Assembly (NCBI RefSeq): GCF_000003605.2
Contig: NW_003116454.1
Coordinates: forward strand, 336,888-376,730
Length of the DNA stretch: 39,843 nt
Direction of reading: 5' to 3'
From: Saccoglossus kowalevskii
Lineage: Eukaryota; Hemichordata; Enteropneusta; Harrimaniidae
Positions 10,436 through 25,358 of this stretch are shown piece by piece. A program made the position numbers and the translations under genes. The notes beneath the pieces are model-generated. The model made no database searches, was not told the origin of the DNA, and saw nothing but the letters and a program-made list of their open reading frames with translations. Positions within the stretch are counted from its first letter, which is position 1. Each line of letters starts with the position of its first letter.

Positions 10436-13039
10436 TGAAGCATTTCTTCTGATAATTTATTAATCATTATCAATGCACATTATCTGCACCTGAAATGCTT
10501 TTCGCGATCAAATACTTTGCATGATTGCACAATAATCATATAATCAACAAATCACATAATCAAGTGAATATGTAATACTAACTATTACTAACTATAAGTT
10601 TGTGTATAACATGGACATTTCAAAACAGATAAGTGATAAACTGAAACAAACAACACCATATTTAAACTTACTCTTCTTTGATATAAATCAAATGCAGTCT
10701 TCACGAGCACATCAAATTCTTTGTAAGAAAAAACATAGTGGGACAAATAAATAAGTCATTTATTTCAGGGGAACTTTGCTCTCTAGATTTAAATTTATTC
10801 TATTCCAATTCCAGTAAGTAAGAAATACAAAATTTGGTATGATACAATTCTATGTCACAGAAAATGGATGAAAGGGGCTTCAGAACATAGCTTTAGCTAG
10901 TCTAGTCTATGCTCAGCTTTTGTAAACAAAACTGAGTAGGTGAAGAACTATTTTAGGTAGTAAGTGAATAAATGAATGAATGGAGGAAGGAATGAATGAA
11001 TAAAATGAATAATTAAATAAATAAATAACTTCAATTATTTTCATGCAATAAATGTAATTTTAAAAGTTTCAATACATTTTGTATTGATCTTATGTAGAGG
11101 GGGGGGGATACTGTTCCATATTTCTGTTTCTGTAAAGTAGCAAACTGTCCCGACGTTGCGTTAGCTCTGTCAATATAGAAATAATGCTGGCGTCACTGTC
11201 TGCCATGGGGAGTGTCAACCCGCACAAAATTAAATATGTCACCTGTCCACACGTTCCTGATAGTATATTCGTGTACTCGTTGAATGAACGAGCAAAGGTG
11301 ACTCACAAAAGCAACCTAAATTATTGTTCAATATTGGTATTCATATTTATAAAATTTCTGAATAAATAGTGAAATAGTTATGTTTTTACTCTCAGAGACC
11401 TAGATGGAATTCAACGTTAATAACCCGCCAATAGAAATTGATTAGATCACAGGAAATTAATGCCTGTGCAGCACTGTATCATTCAGTTTAGTAACTTGAG
11501 TTTTGATTACAGCTTCGTGCATGTTCAATCTGTTTCTGAAGTTATGACTGTTACATAGTAGACATATGCACAAAATACATGAATATACAAAACTGTTTAT
11601 TACTGAAAATTCTAAAGTCAATAAATTCATCTCTACATGAACAGTTTGTCTGCTGACAATAGTATGTGGGCATTTCTTGTCTGATAATAATAGACAGCAT
11701 ACAAAAGTGTCCTGTTCATAAACACTTTACGAATCATGCAATAATGACAAGTGCCATGAACGCAAATGTGTCTTACAAATTAGCACTTTCTGAAACATTT
11801 ATGGTCTGGTATATATATATATATATGCTCATTCACACTTTTCAGACAATCTACGTACATAAAATGAACAACCGCAACGCAGAAATCTACTCTAGACAGT
11901 AAAAAGAACTTTTAATAGTGTATTTTTTAAACTAGCCTACCTTATTAAACACACTCCAATATATTCATACAGTTAACTACCATTAATAGATCGCTGACAC
12001 TTTGTTAAGTATTCATATCAATTGCACGACGTGGTAACTTTTCTGAGTATTGCATACTAGAATGGGGGTAATTCACACCTCAAACTACCGTGGGTCGACC
12101 TGTATTAACTTCTTGTTGAATGAGTCAACAGTCAAGTAGACCCCTGGAAGGTACTGGAATGTAATATGTATTGATTGCCAAATCAATTGCATTCTGTCTC
12201 GTAATGAAGAGTACACCATGCGTCTACATTGTTATTTTGTCTTTCACTAGTTTAAACCATCAAGTCACTACTTACTATAATCTCATTATCCAATTACCTA
12301 CCCTCTTTCCGGTGAACACACACACTGTAATTTCATATAGTCCAGCGATTCAGTTTAATCAACCGATTAGTGCAGTGTGTTTGCTGCAGTCTCTCACGGG
12401 GCAATGAACTACTGTTAGATTACTATTGTCATTTTTTAATACATTACCTTCACTACAGGCGCTGTATTGTGGAATTGATGCACTGCAATAAAGTTGCGAA
12501 GTCCCTGTGTAACTGGATCTTAAAAATTCGAAAAAACAAATAAATTATTACGACGTTTTTTAATTTTACATTTCGGACAGCGTATTCATATCTCCAGGTT
12601 ATTAATAATATATGATATATTTAACATGCATAGTTTATTTTGACTGAATTGATGGGTGACACATGTAGAGCAGAATGTACTCACTATTTTCTAAACATTA
12701 CTGTTATGGATCGGGGTTTCTCGCTGCTGTGCGTATAGATTGTTTTGTCATTGTTGATGAGATTACGATGGGAGCATTTATAATTAATCAAATGGCTTCT
12801 GTTAAAAACGTATGGTCTATACCAAACTCTATTGCCCTCACTACATTACTATTACCATATACTACATAGTTATGTAACATAGTTTACATTGCATTAAATA
12901 ATACAGAAATTGGTAATATTTATTGTTAGCGCGTTGTCATGGACGATGGGGTTTCGATATAAGGTTAAAGACAAAAAAAAATAAAGATTCACAACAACTG
13001 AGATGAATGGTTAGCATATTTAGTGTAGTTGTTTATTTA
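10436..13039. other. Noncoding DNA with minor simple repeats
   Basis: Holds an impure AATG/AAAT tract (10965-11029), a run of nine or so G (11099-11107) and a TA run (about 11811-11826). Short open frames of 60-78 codons at 11184-11369, 11666-11902, 12171-12407 and 12675-12869 show no domain and look like chance. Confidence 0.6.
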
Positions 13040-13160
13040 AAAAAATTACTGACCGTCTGAAAGATGCGATAATGTGAGTCACAAAATGGATGCCGAGAAT
13101 AAACTCTGCAATCGTTGCCATGGCGAGTGAGCTGGGGAATGTATATTTTGTGAGTTAGTG
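13040..13160. promoter_or_regulatory. Candidate RFX X-box-like site and flanks
   Basis: GTTGCCATGGCGAG (13114-13127) closely resembles the palindromic RFX X-box GTTGCCATGGCAAC, with a perfect left half and a diverged right half. It sits in a less AT-rich patch. Motif evidence only. Confidence 0.3.
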
Positions 13161-16100
13161 GAAGACTTATATTGATGTTAAATCTATTTTGAGATGAAAA
13201 GTAAATAACCAATGATTTTTTTCTCATTTACATTTTTTTCAACTTTATACTATTTAAGTATGGATTGAAGGTATATTTATAAGGTAATCGAACGTAACTT
13301 GAAAACGCATATTGTGTGGGCAACCTTATAATTATCCATTGTATATGACCTCACCCTTCTTTCCCGGTTGAACGATGATGGCAAAAAGATATACACCGTG
13401 AGATACCTCCGCTTATCCCATATAATTATATATTATTTATATTATGTGTACCCATGCCCTGATTGATATTGTTTTTGTACAGCAGTACCTATTCGTTATA
13501 GTTTGATTGACGTGTGTGCATAACGGACAGTTATTTAATTTTACTTAAACATTGTTAGTTGATAGTAAGTAGATTCGATTGGTCGTAAAAGGTTCGATGA
13601 CCCCTCTGTGGGATTAACTCAAACCTATGGGCATTAGTTTTATGCTTTCCGCGTTCGCCTGAGTGCGTACCGCCATTTAATAAGAGTTTAATGTCCTTCT
13701 TTTTGCTTGTGTCGCGACGCACGCATGTGCAATGAGAGTGGACGTGACATAAAAAGGCCATAATATGATGTTAAGAAATAATTGGCAATATCCTTTAATT
13801 GCTTTTTACAGACTTCTTTCTAAGACAACACATTAGCTGATCGAAGCGTCACACAATTCCTTGTCACTTCGAGGAACGGATATAGAGACACTCTTCTAGC
13901 TTATTTAATTTAGACTGTCAGATTTACTAATAACAAATCACGTTGATAAATTATGCGCGTTATTTTGGTGCATTTTCTGATTTAAAGTAGATCTACAAAT
14001 TTGCATATTGTTTTTTTATCTAGTGTTTTTTTTGGAAATGTATTCAAAATCAAGTACAAATACATACAGTTACAAGCAGAAAGATTTGTAAAACTGCACC
14101 TCGAGGGAAGGATTGAAAACCATCACTTTTGTTTCTTATCGGTAGTGAATTGTTGCAAAGAATCTCTGTTTAAATCGGGTTTTAGAGAATGGGGGGATTA
14201 GGCGTCTCATAGTTGGTGCCTGTCTCGTAAAGCTCAGTGGTTTTGCGAGTCAGAAACACGACGAGTCTCCATTGGGATTACACGTATTCGAGAAAATCAA
14301 GTAAGAAATCGAATTGTAAGAACATTAATGGACTGACATCTGGACAGTGCATAGTGTGGCAATGTACGATGAATTGACGATACGGATATTCCTAACACTT
14401 GAAAACATTAGACTGAGGGTACTTAGATGCTATTACACGACACACGCTCAGTACTTAGCAGATATTACATGACACATGCTGTGTTGTATCGTAGTACGCT
14501 TATTTCAGAATGTCACATATAAATCCAATTCAATGCCACGGGATTGCCGTTAAATTACTTCCCTGTCGTGCTATGCAGACGTGATTTGACAGCATTTTTA
14601 GTATTTTAGTCGTGACCAGACATGCAGTTCTATGTGCAAAACGCTTAGACGCGCTCTGTTGGGGAGAAGGCTGGTGAAACGTAAGTGAAAGATGGGGCTC
14701 ATAATGAATGAATAAACGGACTAAAAACCGATGTTGGACTACGCCAAACGTACATAATATTAATATTACTATACCGAGCTTAGATAATATTACAATAACT
14801 CATGACCCATGAAACAACATTTTTCCCGACGATATCTTGCGCTATTAACATTGGTATAGATCGGTGATTCGTTCAGAGGATTGTGATGAACATTCATGGA
14901 TGAATTTGTTCACTGGTGAAATAAATTAATGTAATGATAGAACTGACCAACTAAACTTCTCGGTAATGTCATTTTTCTCGTAGCACGTATACGTGCGATA
15001 CTTGCAACAATTCTAGATCATACTTAGGACCGTCGTTAATAAAAACACAGTATGCTCCGCATCAGATATGGTAAATAAAGCGATCCTCGCAAACTACCGA
15101 TTCTGGTTATTTTTGTGTCTACTCCACTGTGGTGCTATGCGTATGATAATTCAGTTAACGCATACATGATCGCATTCGTGTATTGCTGTCAGTTGTTATA
15201 TAGCATGGCATATGAGATCTCAAAAACAGAATACGCAGCTACCCAGGGACAATGTTTCACTCGTAGTTTATGATTTATCTAAGTGGGGGAATAAACAGTA
15301 TATGTATCCATGGGCAAACTGGGCAGTATACCAATGATTGAAGGATTGTATAATAATCACGGAAGCCCGTACAAATTACATAAATAGTGCATGGCGTTAT
15401 TTAATTTAGTTCGCGTCCCTTACATGTACAATAGACAAATATTTATTATTATTGCAGGCTTGGCAGAATTAGTATAGATATCGTATATCAATGTCAGTAC
15501 AATTAAAATTACAACGTAATATGTGACGAGGACGGCCGATCTATGTCCGTATCACGTATGACGTAGTACAACACACGAATGGCGAATGTATTACAATATA
15601 TGGTCAAATTATCAAGAGAAAGATATATGAACCTCAAGGCACGCAATAAATGAAATCAATATCGGATCCTTTCATCTTTTATAACGTCTACGTGGATAAT
15701 AATAAACACAACGACAACACCGTCATGGAATATGAGAGAGTATCTCATAAAAAAATAATGATACAAGATTGCAATTAGGAGGTAATTTGCCAGAATCTTG
15801 AAAATCATTTGTCAGGAGGCATTGGAGTATTGTGTATGACTTATACAAACTGTCAAACGTTAGACAATAGAATGTTTGTTACTTTCGAAAGCGCATTCCC
15901 GTGGTGCGGGGCATATCAGCAGTAGTATTTCTTAAATCACTCGTATATTTCAGGTTAGTGTGTAAGAGCGTTATATGCATTCAATATTCAGCCCTCATAT
16001 ATTACAATTATTTTGCATACTTTCCGGCATACTGAATATTACAATTTTGTTTAGCAATATTAAATATCGTGGTTCGATAACCACTTAATTTGCTTCCTCT

Positions 16101-16497
16101 TCTGCGTGTGACAATTCCTCGTCGTGTAAGCAACCCAAATCGCGTCAGCTCATAACCACGTGGTGTACAATGTAATAGTAATCAAGAACTCAAAACAAAA
16201 AGTCTTACATCATTACAAATGGATGTTTCTATTTGTTGGCATTATTATTTAGGTCAATGCTTAATTTGTGTGCAGGAACATAGAAAATTAATCTCACAGT
16301 CTCTCTATTAAAATTAATAACATATCATATAATTATAGTGTTAATACAATTCAATTTGCATAACATATTTTCATTTGATCAGAGACTTATTGTTGTTTAT
16401 TGTTCAAGCCTTTTTTAAAAATCGAACGGAATGTGAATTACGATGTTTACATCATTTTAGTAATTGAATAAGTGCCAGTTTCATGTTGTACCATGGA
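13161..16497. other. Noncoding DNA, no feature recognised
   Basis: No open frame with recognisable domains (the short ones at 13555-13761 and 14001-14201 look random), no inverted-repeat element and no satellite. Confidence 0.55.
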
Positions 16498-16957
16498 GGG
16501 CAATATTCTATTAGCTCGTGCTAGTGAATGAGTATTACATAGTGTAGTTAAGGGCAATATTCTATTAGCTTGTGCCGGGGAATGGGTGTTATGGTGAATT
16601 GTACGAGGCAATATTCTATTAGGTTGTGCCAGTGAATGGGTATATAGTGAGTAGTCCAGGGCAATATTCTATTAGCTTGTGCTAGTGAATGGGTATATAT
16701 TGAGTAGTCCAGGGCAATATTATATTAGCTTGTGCTGGGGAATGAGTGTTACGGTTAGTAATACAAGGCAATATTCTATTAGCTTGTGCTGTGAATGGGT
16801 ATATATTGAGTAGTCCAGGGCAATATTATATTAGCTTGTGCTGTGAATGGGTATATATTGAGTAGTCCAGGGCAATATTATATTAGCTTGTGCTGGGGAA
16901 TGGGTGTTATGGTTAGTAGTGCAAGGCAATATTCCATTAGCTTGTGCTGGTGAATGG
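16498..16957. repeat. Minisatellite: nine ~53 bp units with A-A-B higher-order pattern
   Basis: Units begin with (G/A)GGCAATATT at about 16498, 16552, 16606, 16659, 16712, 16766, 16818, 16870 and 16924. All carry ATTAGCTTGTGCT and GAATGGGT with small changes. Two unit types differ in their last ~20 bp: type A ends TATATATTGAGTAGTCCA, and type B ends GTGTTATGGTTAGTAGTGCA. From unit 2 to unit 8 the order is B A A B A A B, a ~159-bp trimeric higher-order repeat. The overlapping 69-codon minus-strand frame (16831-17040) is a by-product of the repeat. Confidence 0.95.
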
Positions 16958-19900
16958 TGAACATTAGCAGTTTCTTGCACATGTAATTGCGAGAAAACAT
17001 TTCTTTGTAAATTTGCTGAACTCAAATTGTCACTATGCATTTTGACAATTATATTGTATATTATATGTTAAATTTATAAACGAAAACTTGACAAAAATTA
17101 TACTCGTGTTCAAACGGCAAATAACATTATTATAAGCCACGTCCAAATTATTCAAATTAATCACGTGTATAATGTAATGACCAGCTATTTGCCACAAAAG
17201 TAATTTAATGTCCTTGGATGTTTTTTTGTCCATCAAAAATTAAGCAACTCATCTAAATATAGGGTAAAGCCCTCAAGTGAAGACTCTTCAGGGATTTAAA
17301 GTACGGTGAGATTATCGAGACCACAGGCTAAGACATTTTATCGTTAGGAGGATTTAACACAAAAGTCTGAGTACGATAACTTTATCTGATTTATCATTCA
17401 TTTTCCCGAACCAACTATAGCTATATATTGTGAAGACATCATCATAAATTTGAAGGCATTCAGTGGGACATGTCACCAAATTCATGATGGGAAAGAACTA
17501 TGTCTGTATTTTCAATTGGAATATGACGTAACACTTTATTATGCACTATATGAATCAGTACACGCGTGGGTGTTGACATTTCAGGAGTTTACTTCCTGAA
17601 CTTGTGGTGGGTGGACAATTGTATAGTGACGCCGTTTGTATTTTTAATTAAATGAGCCAAAGTAAAGCAATGTCTAGACATAACACCCACTGCCTTGAAA
17701 AAAAAAATCAGAGACAAAGTAGCTGACAAAAATTATAAACACAGTGATGTTGATTACAAGAAGTCACACTAGTTGTCGCCTGGTGTACATAAAGACGCGC
17801 AACTCGTTTAACGACGGGTTCTTACAATATTATATTATTGAGCTGAATGAATTCCACTATATCTTGCAAATGCACATTTGTTGATTTTGATGCTTTAAAT
17901 ACAAAAAAATTGGGCATTAATTTTAATTTAATTTTATTTAATTTTGTTCTGTTCCCATATCCCCCTGATGTAAATACTACGGGCAGAAAGTTAAATATGA
18001 ATACACTGAAGTCTATGGAAATTGGAAGATAGGCGCTTGCCCAGATCAAGTCGTTACAACTTTCTTGGCTATATATCATAGTTATCAATAACAGAGACCC
18101 CACACATCGCGTCGACGTGTAGAGAGAAATGGCAGTTATATTTACTTGAACTGCGTTTATTTTATCATGCTTCACTTTTGGGAATGCGATATGACCGCGT
18201 CACGCTCAAAACAAAAACGTTAAGATGCCTTGATGCTCTGTAATTTGTTGATTTTTTAATATCACGATATTCGTGAGTGGCAACATGGAATTCATGGTTA
18301 GGCGTAACTATTTAAAATTGTATTTATTAATCGTTATTTCTGTCTTTCTGTAGTTTATCGAGACCATCATGGCGTATAGTGTGTAGTGATAAGATTAACA
18401 CATTCACTTGTATCGACAGTGCTGTAATATAATTACTAAAACTAAAATCATGTGAACGCAACTTGTGTACAATATAAGACCGCAATATTGGAGTTTACCA
18501 TTGAATATTATATCAGATCTCAAACGCATTGATACACACTAAACAATGTTTTTCAGTTTTTGTTTTGTAGTAATCCTTCATTTAGAATGTGGTACGTGGA
18601 AGAATGCATGCATTTTAAAAACAGGGTGTATCTAGTTTTCTTAAAGATTGCCTGCACTTATTAATAAAAAGCGATCACCGACTACGTTGCAAATACCGTT
18701 TGATTAAAATGTGCACAATTGGGGAAAGGTAGAGAAAATTTGTCAAACGTAAGTTCTTTTTAAGCGACAAGTATGTACAACAAATATTAAATATACGTTC
18801 TTTTCACTGTGTTCAGCTCATTAAAATGGTACTTTAATTATGGTGTTTGGTGTATTCAATTGATACTATTGAAGACGTATTTTATCACACATGCGAGATG
18901 TTCATTTTGTTTTATCCCGATGAATTATATTGGTTTATCGGACACACTTGTATGTGTCCGGCGTGTTATAATTGTCATATTTCAATTCTATAGATCAAAA
19001 ATAATTAGTATTGTAAATGGTTTCCGGATATGATGTTGCTGGTACTCATAATTCAATTTTCATTCATTTATTAACTCAGTCAAGTGGGAATTAACAAGAA
19101 TCAATGTGACACACGAATGAATTATTATAGCGAAGTAGAAATATCATAGGGTGAGGGAAACACTGTGTCGCGCTCGGGGCATTGCCCCCTCTCTCTGTCA
19201 ACTACGTGGTATTCTGAGTAGCAAGGAGTAGCCAGGAGTTATTGCATTATTACGTGTTTTGTTCTCGTAAAATAACGATACACATTTGCAAAGATTCTTT
19301 AACTTGAATAGTTATATAACTTTCGTCGTACGAACGAGCCATTATTTTTCTCGCACACACTCGCCCCAGGCCGTCATAAAAAAGCACGTTAATTATACTT
19401 TCTAATAATTAAACATCGATCAACATGAGATGAAATAATTTTGTTCCAGTGTCACTAATTAAAAATTATTTTTGATTACTACACTGCAGATGGGGTTACT
19501 TACGGAGAATCACACAGGGACCTTAGAAAAAACAAATTGTTTGTCTGGGTCTATAATTGTTAATTGGTACGATCCCTCGAGTTTTTATTAAATATAAGTG
19601 TTATCCTATGCATGATTGCGTTGTAAGTATTCCATAGTGTATTTCTGTCTGGCGCCCAACACCTGCTATTCAATGATTATTATCGACGCCTGCCTTTTAG
19701 TGGAAAAGGTGATTGCGAATAATATAAAATTGATAGACATAATGTAAATATGATGCATACGGTAGAAGAGGGAGGCATGAATTCCTGGGTCACTGAAACT
19801 TAAAATGCATTGTATCATTATGGTGAAGGATACATTAGCAAACATGTTCATAAATGAGAACCAAATATACGAAATGACGAGAGTGGTGACCTGGAGTGTG

Positions 19901-20559
19901 TACAAACGAGAAAATCTATTATTATAAAAACAAAACAGTGCTGGGTCTGAGCTGTATGCTTTATGTATGAATGGATTTCAAGCAGACAATGCGTTTGCTA
20001 GGTTAGGGAGTTCCCACCATCTTTATGAAATGAAAACCGGTATTTTCATCAATGAGGCTATTCATCGACTATTCGTTTACCACTTACAGATTGACTACTA
20101 TGCATACTGTTCCACTCACACCTAGTTGTTAAACCTCGGTACATATGTGATGTCATGCGCACATTTGTCAACGCATGCGTCATAACACCTGAATCATAAA
20201 CAACGACACGGTGGTGTTAATTATTTTGTGCCAAGCTCATCTGTGTGGAGTGTATTTTCGTATAGGGACATAATTAATATGAACGGATAATGTGATCATG
20301 AACTCTTTTTGTCGCTACTTCACATGGATTTAATTATTCATGGTAACGAAAACGATAAGAGACAGCGTCTTCGTTTTTTGGCAATAATAGTACATTTACA
20401 AGGATTTCCTTCGGGCATCATTTATTACCATCACTCTAAATGCAACATTTACAAATATCTCAACTCTGTCATCCTGGACACCAATGGGTCGATACACTCT
20501 CCGTCACATTACATTTTGTGTATAATTTGACTAAACATTTTTATTTGCATTTACTAGTA
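16958..20559. other. Noncoding DNA, no feature recognised
   Basis: The longest open frame is 117 codons on the minus strand (17822-18175), without motifs and with A/T-driven composition; I regard it as chance. A 10-bp palindrome ACGCATGCGT (20171-20180) is the only notable short site. Confidence 0.5.
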
Positions 20560-20990
20560 ACAGTTTGAGACCACATTAGAATTAATAGTTGTATGCACGT
20601 TTTATGAAAACTGTGTGCATAATTGTTTCCATCAAAGTGGCTCGTAGCAGAGGACATACGAGGCTTTCAATTCTGCGTCTTAATCTGTAAGGTGATGGAA
20701 GGTACAACTGCGCATGGCAAAGAAATTTACACCACTCGTGATTAATGTCCGTGCGTAAACCTTTTTTGCCAGTGACATTAGTGTACGCGTGTCTGTCAAG
20801 CAATTTATAGACAAGCCAGTAGTGATTATCGATTTTGTGAATTGGCGGCTCTTTAAACAAAACAATCTACGAACAGTACCAACAACTGATGTAATCAATT
20901 TCCCATTGACCTTGAAATCTCATTTACTTTATTTGCAAAATGCGTCAACTGATGAGCAACACAGAGCCCATCGACCAGCATTCTACACCT
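20560..20990. promoter_or_regulatory. Candidate conserved noncoding / enhancer region
   Basis: Sequence complexity is higher than the flanks, with several developmental motifs. There is a TCF/LEF core ATCAAAG (20631-20637). TGACCTTGA (20907-20915) has the reverse complement TCAAGGTCA, which matches the ERR/SF-1 orphan nuclear receptor site. There are several TAAT homeodomain cores. Open frames of 70-92 codons cross the region on both strands with no homology signal, as expected for balanced composition without coding. Function is inferred. Confidence 0.3.
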
Positions 20991-23032
<2,042 letters not shown>

Positions 23033-23492
23033 ATTGAATTAACATTTTAACTCATTCTGTCAACAGACGTTCTCTCTGTACGCGTATATTTGAAATTGTA
23101 CAGCACTAGAGGAGAAGATCGCTGGCAGATGTGACTGTGCATTATTTGTGATTAGTGAGACAAAAACGCGACCCTATTACTTGGATGTAATGTAACCTTT
23201 TCAAATCCTATACAGTGGCTTTGGTGCCACGTTTTTATTATTAAATTCGTGACTGCGATCTGGTTTCAGGGAACGAAACAGAAATTGAATGAACACATTT
23301 CAGTCCAGTTTTGAATGAAATCAAATCCCCTGAGACCAAGTGCTCGTATTGCAATATTCCAATCTCTGGCAATGAATACACCACATGAATAGCGACATCT
23401 CAGTTTTTAGTAGGTTTTTACTGAAGGACAACTGACACTCACATAGTGAATAGTCGGTTTTATTGCAAATATTGTTGTGGCTGAGTTATAAA

Positions 23493-23495
<3 letters not shown>
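23033..23495. other. Noncoding DNA between two microsatellites
   Basis: No repeat, coding frame or motif cluster that I can support. Confidence 0.55.

Positions 23496-23539
<44 letters not shown>
23496..23539. repeat. (AC)n microsatellite, 22 units
   Basis: Perfect dinucleotide array of 44 bp. Confidence 0.97.
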
Positions 23540-23540
<1 letters not shown>

Positions 23541-24059
23541 ACTTACTCATTCAATATTTGCGCTCCATAAGTACACGAGTCTCAGTTTTATCTATATTCC
23601 TGCATTTTATTGAGTGTGTAGATTAAATTCTTTGTATTGTTTTCGTGTACCCATTCTGTACCATGGGCGCATGGTTAATGTGTGTTTTTCTCAACAAACA
23701 AATATATTAACCGAAGTTGGCGATTTACCATTTGAATTTGACATAATATTTCCTACTACCGGAGTAGTTTAACATGTAACGCATAAGATAAAGTTTACGT
23801 AAATTACACGGAGGGGGCTAGATAGTAGTGTACACAAGTTTTTCTCGAGTGTCCCCTTCACCCACGTATCAAGTATTTATGAAATATACAGTGCAGTGAA
23901 TAAAAATCTGAAATGTGACATCTGCTAATGCTGCATACAATACACATCTACTTGAAAGTGACCGTCTACTACAGTTGTAGAACTCCCATTGTCCACTTTC
24001 TATATACCAAATAATTTAATCAGAGTAACTTTTGAAATTGCTTAATTCGAAGAAATGTC
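23540..24059. other. Noncoding DNA, no feature recognised
   Basis: Nothing supportable apart from ordinary AT-rich sequence. Confidence 0.55.
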
Positions 24060-24210
24060 AACACGCCGCTTTATCTAAGCCGGTATTAATCGGGACAATC
24101 TCCTTGGCGGGATTCATTGGCGGCTATTGTGAAATTAAGCGACAGTAGCGAGGCGCCATGAGTTCGCTAGACGAGCGCGTGAGAAATAGGCAAGTGCTTT
24201 AAACTCAATT
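24060..24210. promoter_or_regulatory. GC-richer island, candidate conserved noncoding element
   Basis: About 130 bp of clearly more GC-rich sequence in AT-rich surroundings, with stops in all frames that I read. Motifs include TTGGCGGGA (24104-24112, E2F-like), GACAAT (24094-24099) and CTATTGT (24124-24130), both SOX-like, with TTAAT and AATTAAG homeodomain-type cores alongside. The dense, non-repetitive, non-coding character is typical of an enhancer core, but no alignment was possible. Confidence 0.4.
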
Positions 24211-24805
24211 AAATGTAGATTTGTAATGAAGAAGTTTCTGTTAATTTACCAGTCAGCTTCATATATGCCGAACGTGGTTATCGCGAGGAAAGTAGTTGAC
24301 TCAGGAAATAATTTCGGGTTACAGGAGTCGGTATCGATGAAGTAGCATTGATCATTGGCAAAGGTGACGTCACTGATTTATCTTCGATCTCAATAAATTG
24401 CAAATTCGACATTTGTTTTACATAACGTCGTCTCGTAGCGGAACACAGACGATCGATCAAACGTATATAGCATTCATTGTGCGCTGGTACCGAAAACAGT
24501 ATTTGGTTAATGAGAAAAAAATTATCGTAACTATGAATCAAGATTATGTTTCAGTTAAACGAAGCAGTGCATCTTGTCGCCGCGGAGCTATGGATTGGCG
24601 ACCAACCCTTCCACCCATGCAGCGACGTTTTGTCGCACTCATTAAATCTAATTACTGGCGCAATACAGTCGAATAATACATTGACATTTTGCCAACTACA
24701 TAACCAAAACCAACTCAACCGAACAATTAACAGCGAACCCTTCTTATGGTGACAAATGACACTTAAAATAGCTAACATCATCACTCAATCAATTACGTTT
24801 TTCAG
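24211..24805. other. Noncoding DNA with a CRE site
   Basis: Contains a perfect CRE palindrome TGACGTCA (24365-24372) within GGTGACGTCACTGATTTATC. Three overlapping open frames of 68-92 codons on both strands (24278-24784) have no recognisable domain and mutually exclude each other as genes. Confidence 0.45.
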
Positions 24806-24920
24806 AAAGCGTAACAGCGGTCGTCGTGGGTGTTCAACTTCATATAAACAAACAATGTATTTTACAAGCGCCGTGTACGTCGCTACGAGTCCCATAACAG
24901 AACGCGGCATGACGGCCACC
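24806..24920 (+). mobile_element. TTAA-type MITE, copy 2 (ends degraded)
   Basis: Shares with the other copies GCGGTCGTCG at the left, TAAACAAACAATGTATTTTAC in the middle, GTACGTCGCTACGAGTCCCA, and GGCATGACGGCCACC at the right. Both terminal inverted repeats have decayed and TTAA flanks are gone. Confidence 0.65.
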
Positions 24921-25225
24921 ATGAATCTATATTTTCTAAATGTGAAAGGTTGAAAATATATTTACGGCTATTTTCACAAATTTAATTTATTTTAAACTTT
25001 CATGTTTCAGGGAAAAATTATTATTATTATAAGCGTTTCACGATACGGCATGTTATGCTTTACTGAACACCTGCACTAAAACATGGATAAGGCAATAAAC
25101 GTTATGGAAGACGTACAGATCGGAGATTGGTAAAATATACGTGAACGTAAAACTGAATATATAAATAATACCGAGCAACAAACATTCGCAGATTGCAATA
25201 TGTATGTCAGTGGGTATAAGCAAAA

Positions 25226-25358
25226 TTAAAGGGCGGTGGTTGTCGCGCAGTGCTAGTTCGATTTTCATGTAAACAAACAATCTGTTTTACAACGCGTTGT
25301 ATACGTCGCTATGAGTCCCATATCGAACGGGACGCGATGCGACGACCACCGCCCTTTA
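25226..25358 (+). mobile_element. TTAA-type MITE, copy 3 (best-preserved inverted ends)
   Basis: The 133-bp element begins TTAAAGGGCGGTGGTTGTCG and ends in CGACGACCACCGCCCTTTA, near-perfect inverted ends of about 20 bp. Internal GTTCGAT near the left pairs with ATCGAAC near the right, so much of the element can fold. The TTAA left end and TTTA right end fit TTAA-targeting insertion, as in the piggyBac superfamily. It has no coding capacity. Confidence 0.85.

Noticed and set aside
16498-16957. CRISPR array
   Set aside because: Units are contiguous, with no constant-repeat and variable-spacer alternation, and the genome is animal. It is a minisatellite.
16831-17040. Minus-strand 69-codon frame
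   Set aside because: It is largely a translation of the minisatellite; its HSPAQAN repeats come from the DNA repeat.
17822-18175. 117-codon minus-strand open frame
   Set aside because: No domain, signal or homology feature; asparagine/isoleucine/lysine-rich composition as expected from AT-rich DNA.
24278-24784. Overlapping open frames on both strands
   Set aside because: Mutually exclusive, no recognisable motifs, and better explained by a balanced-composition noncoding region.
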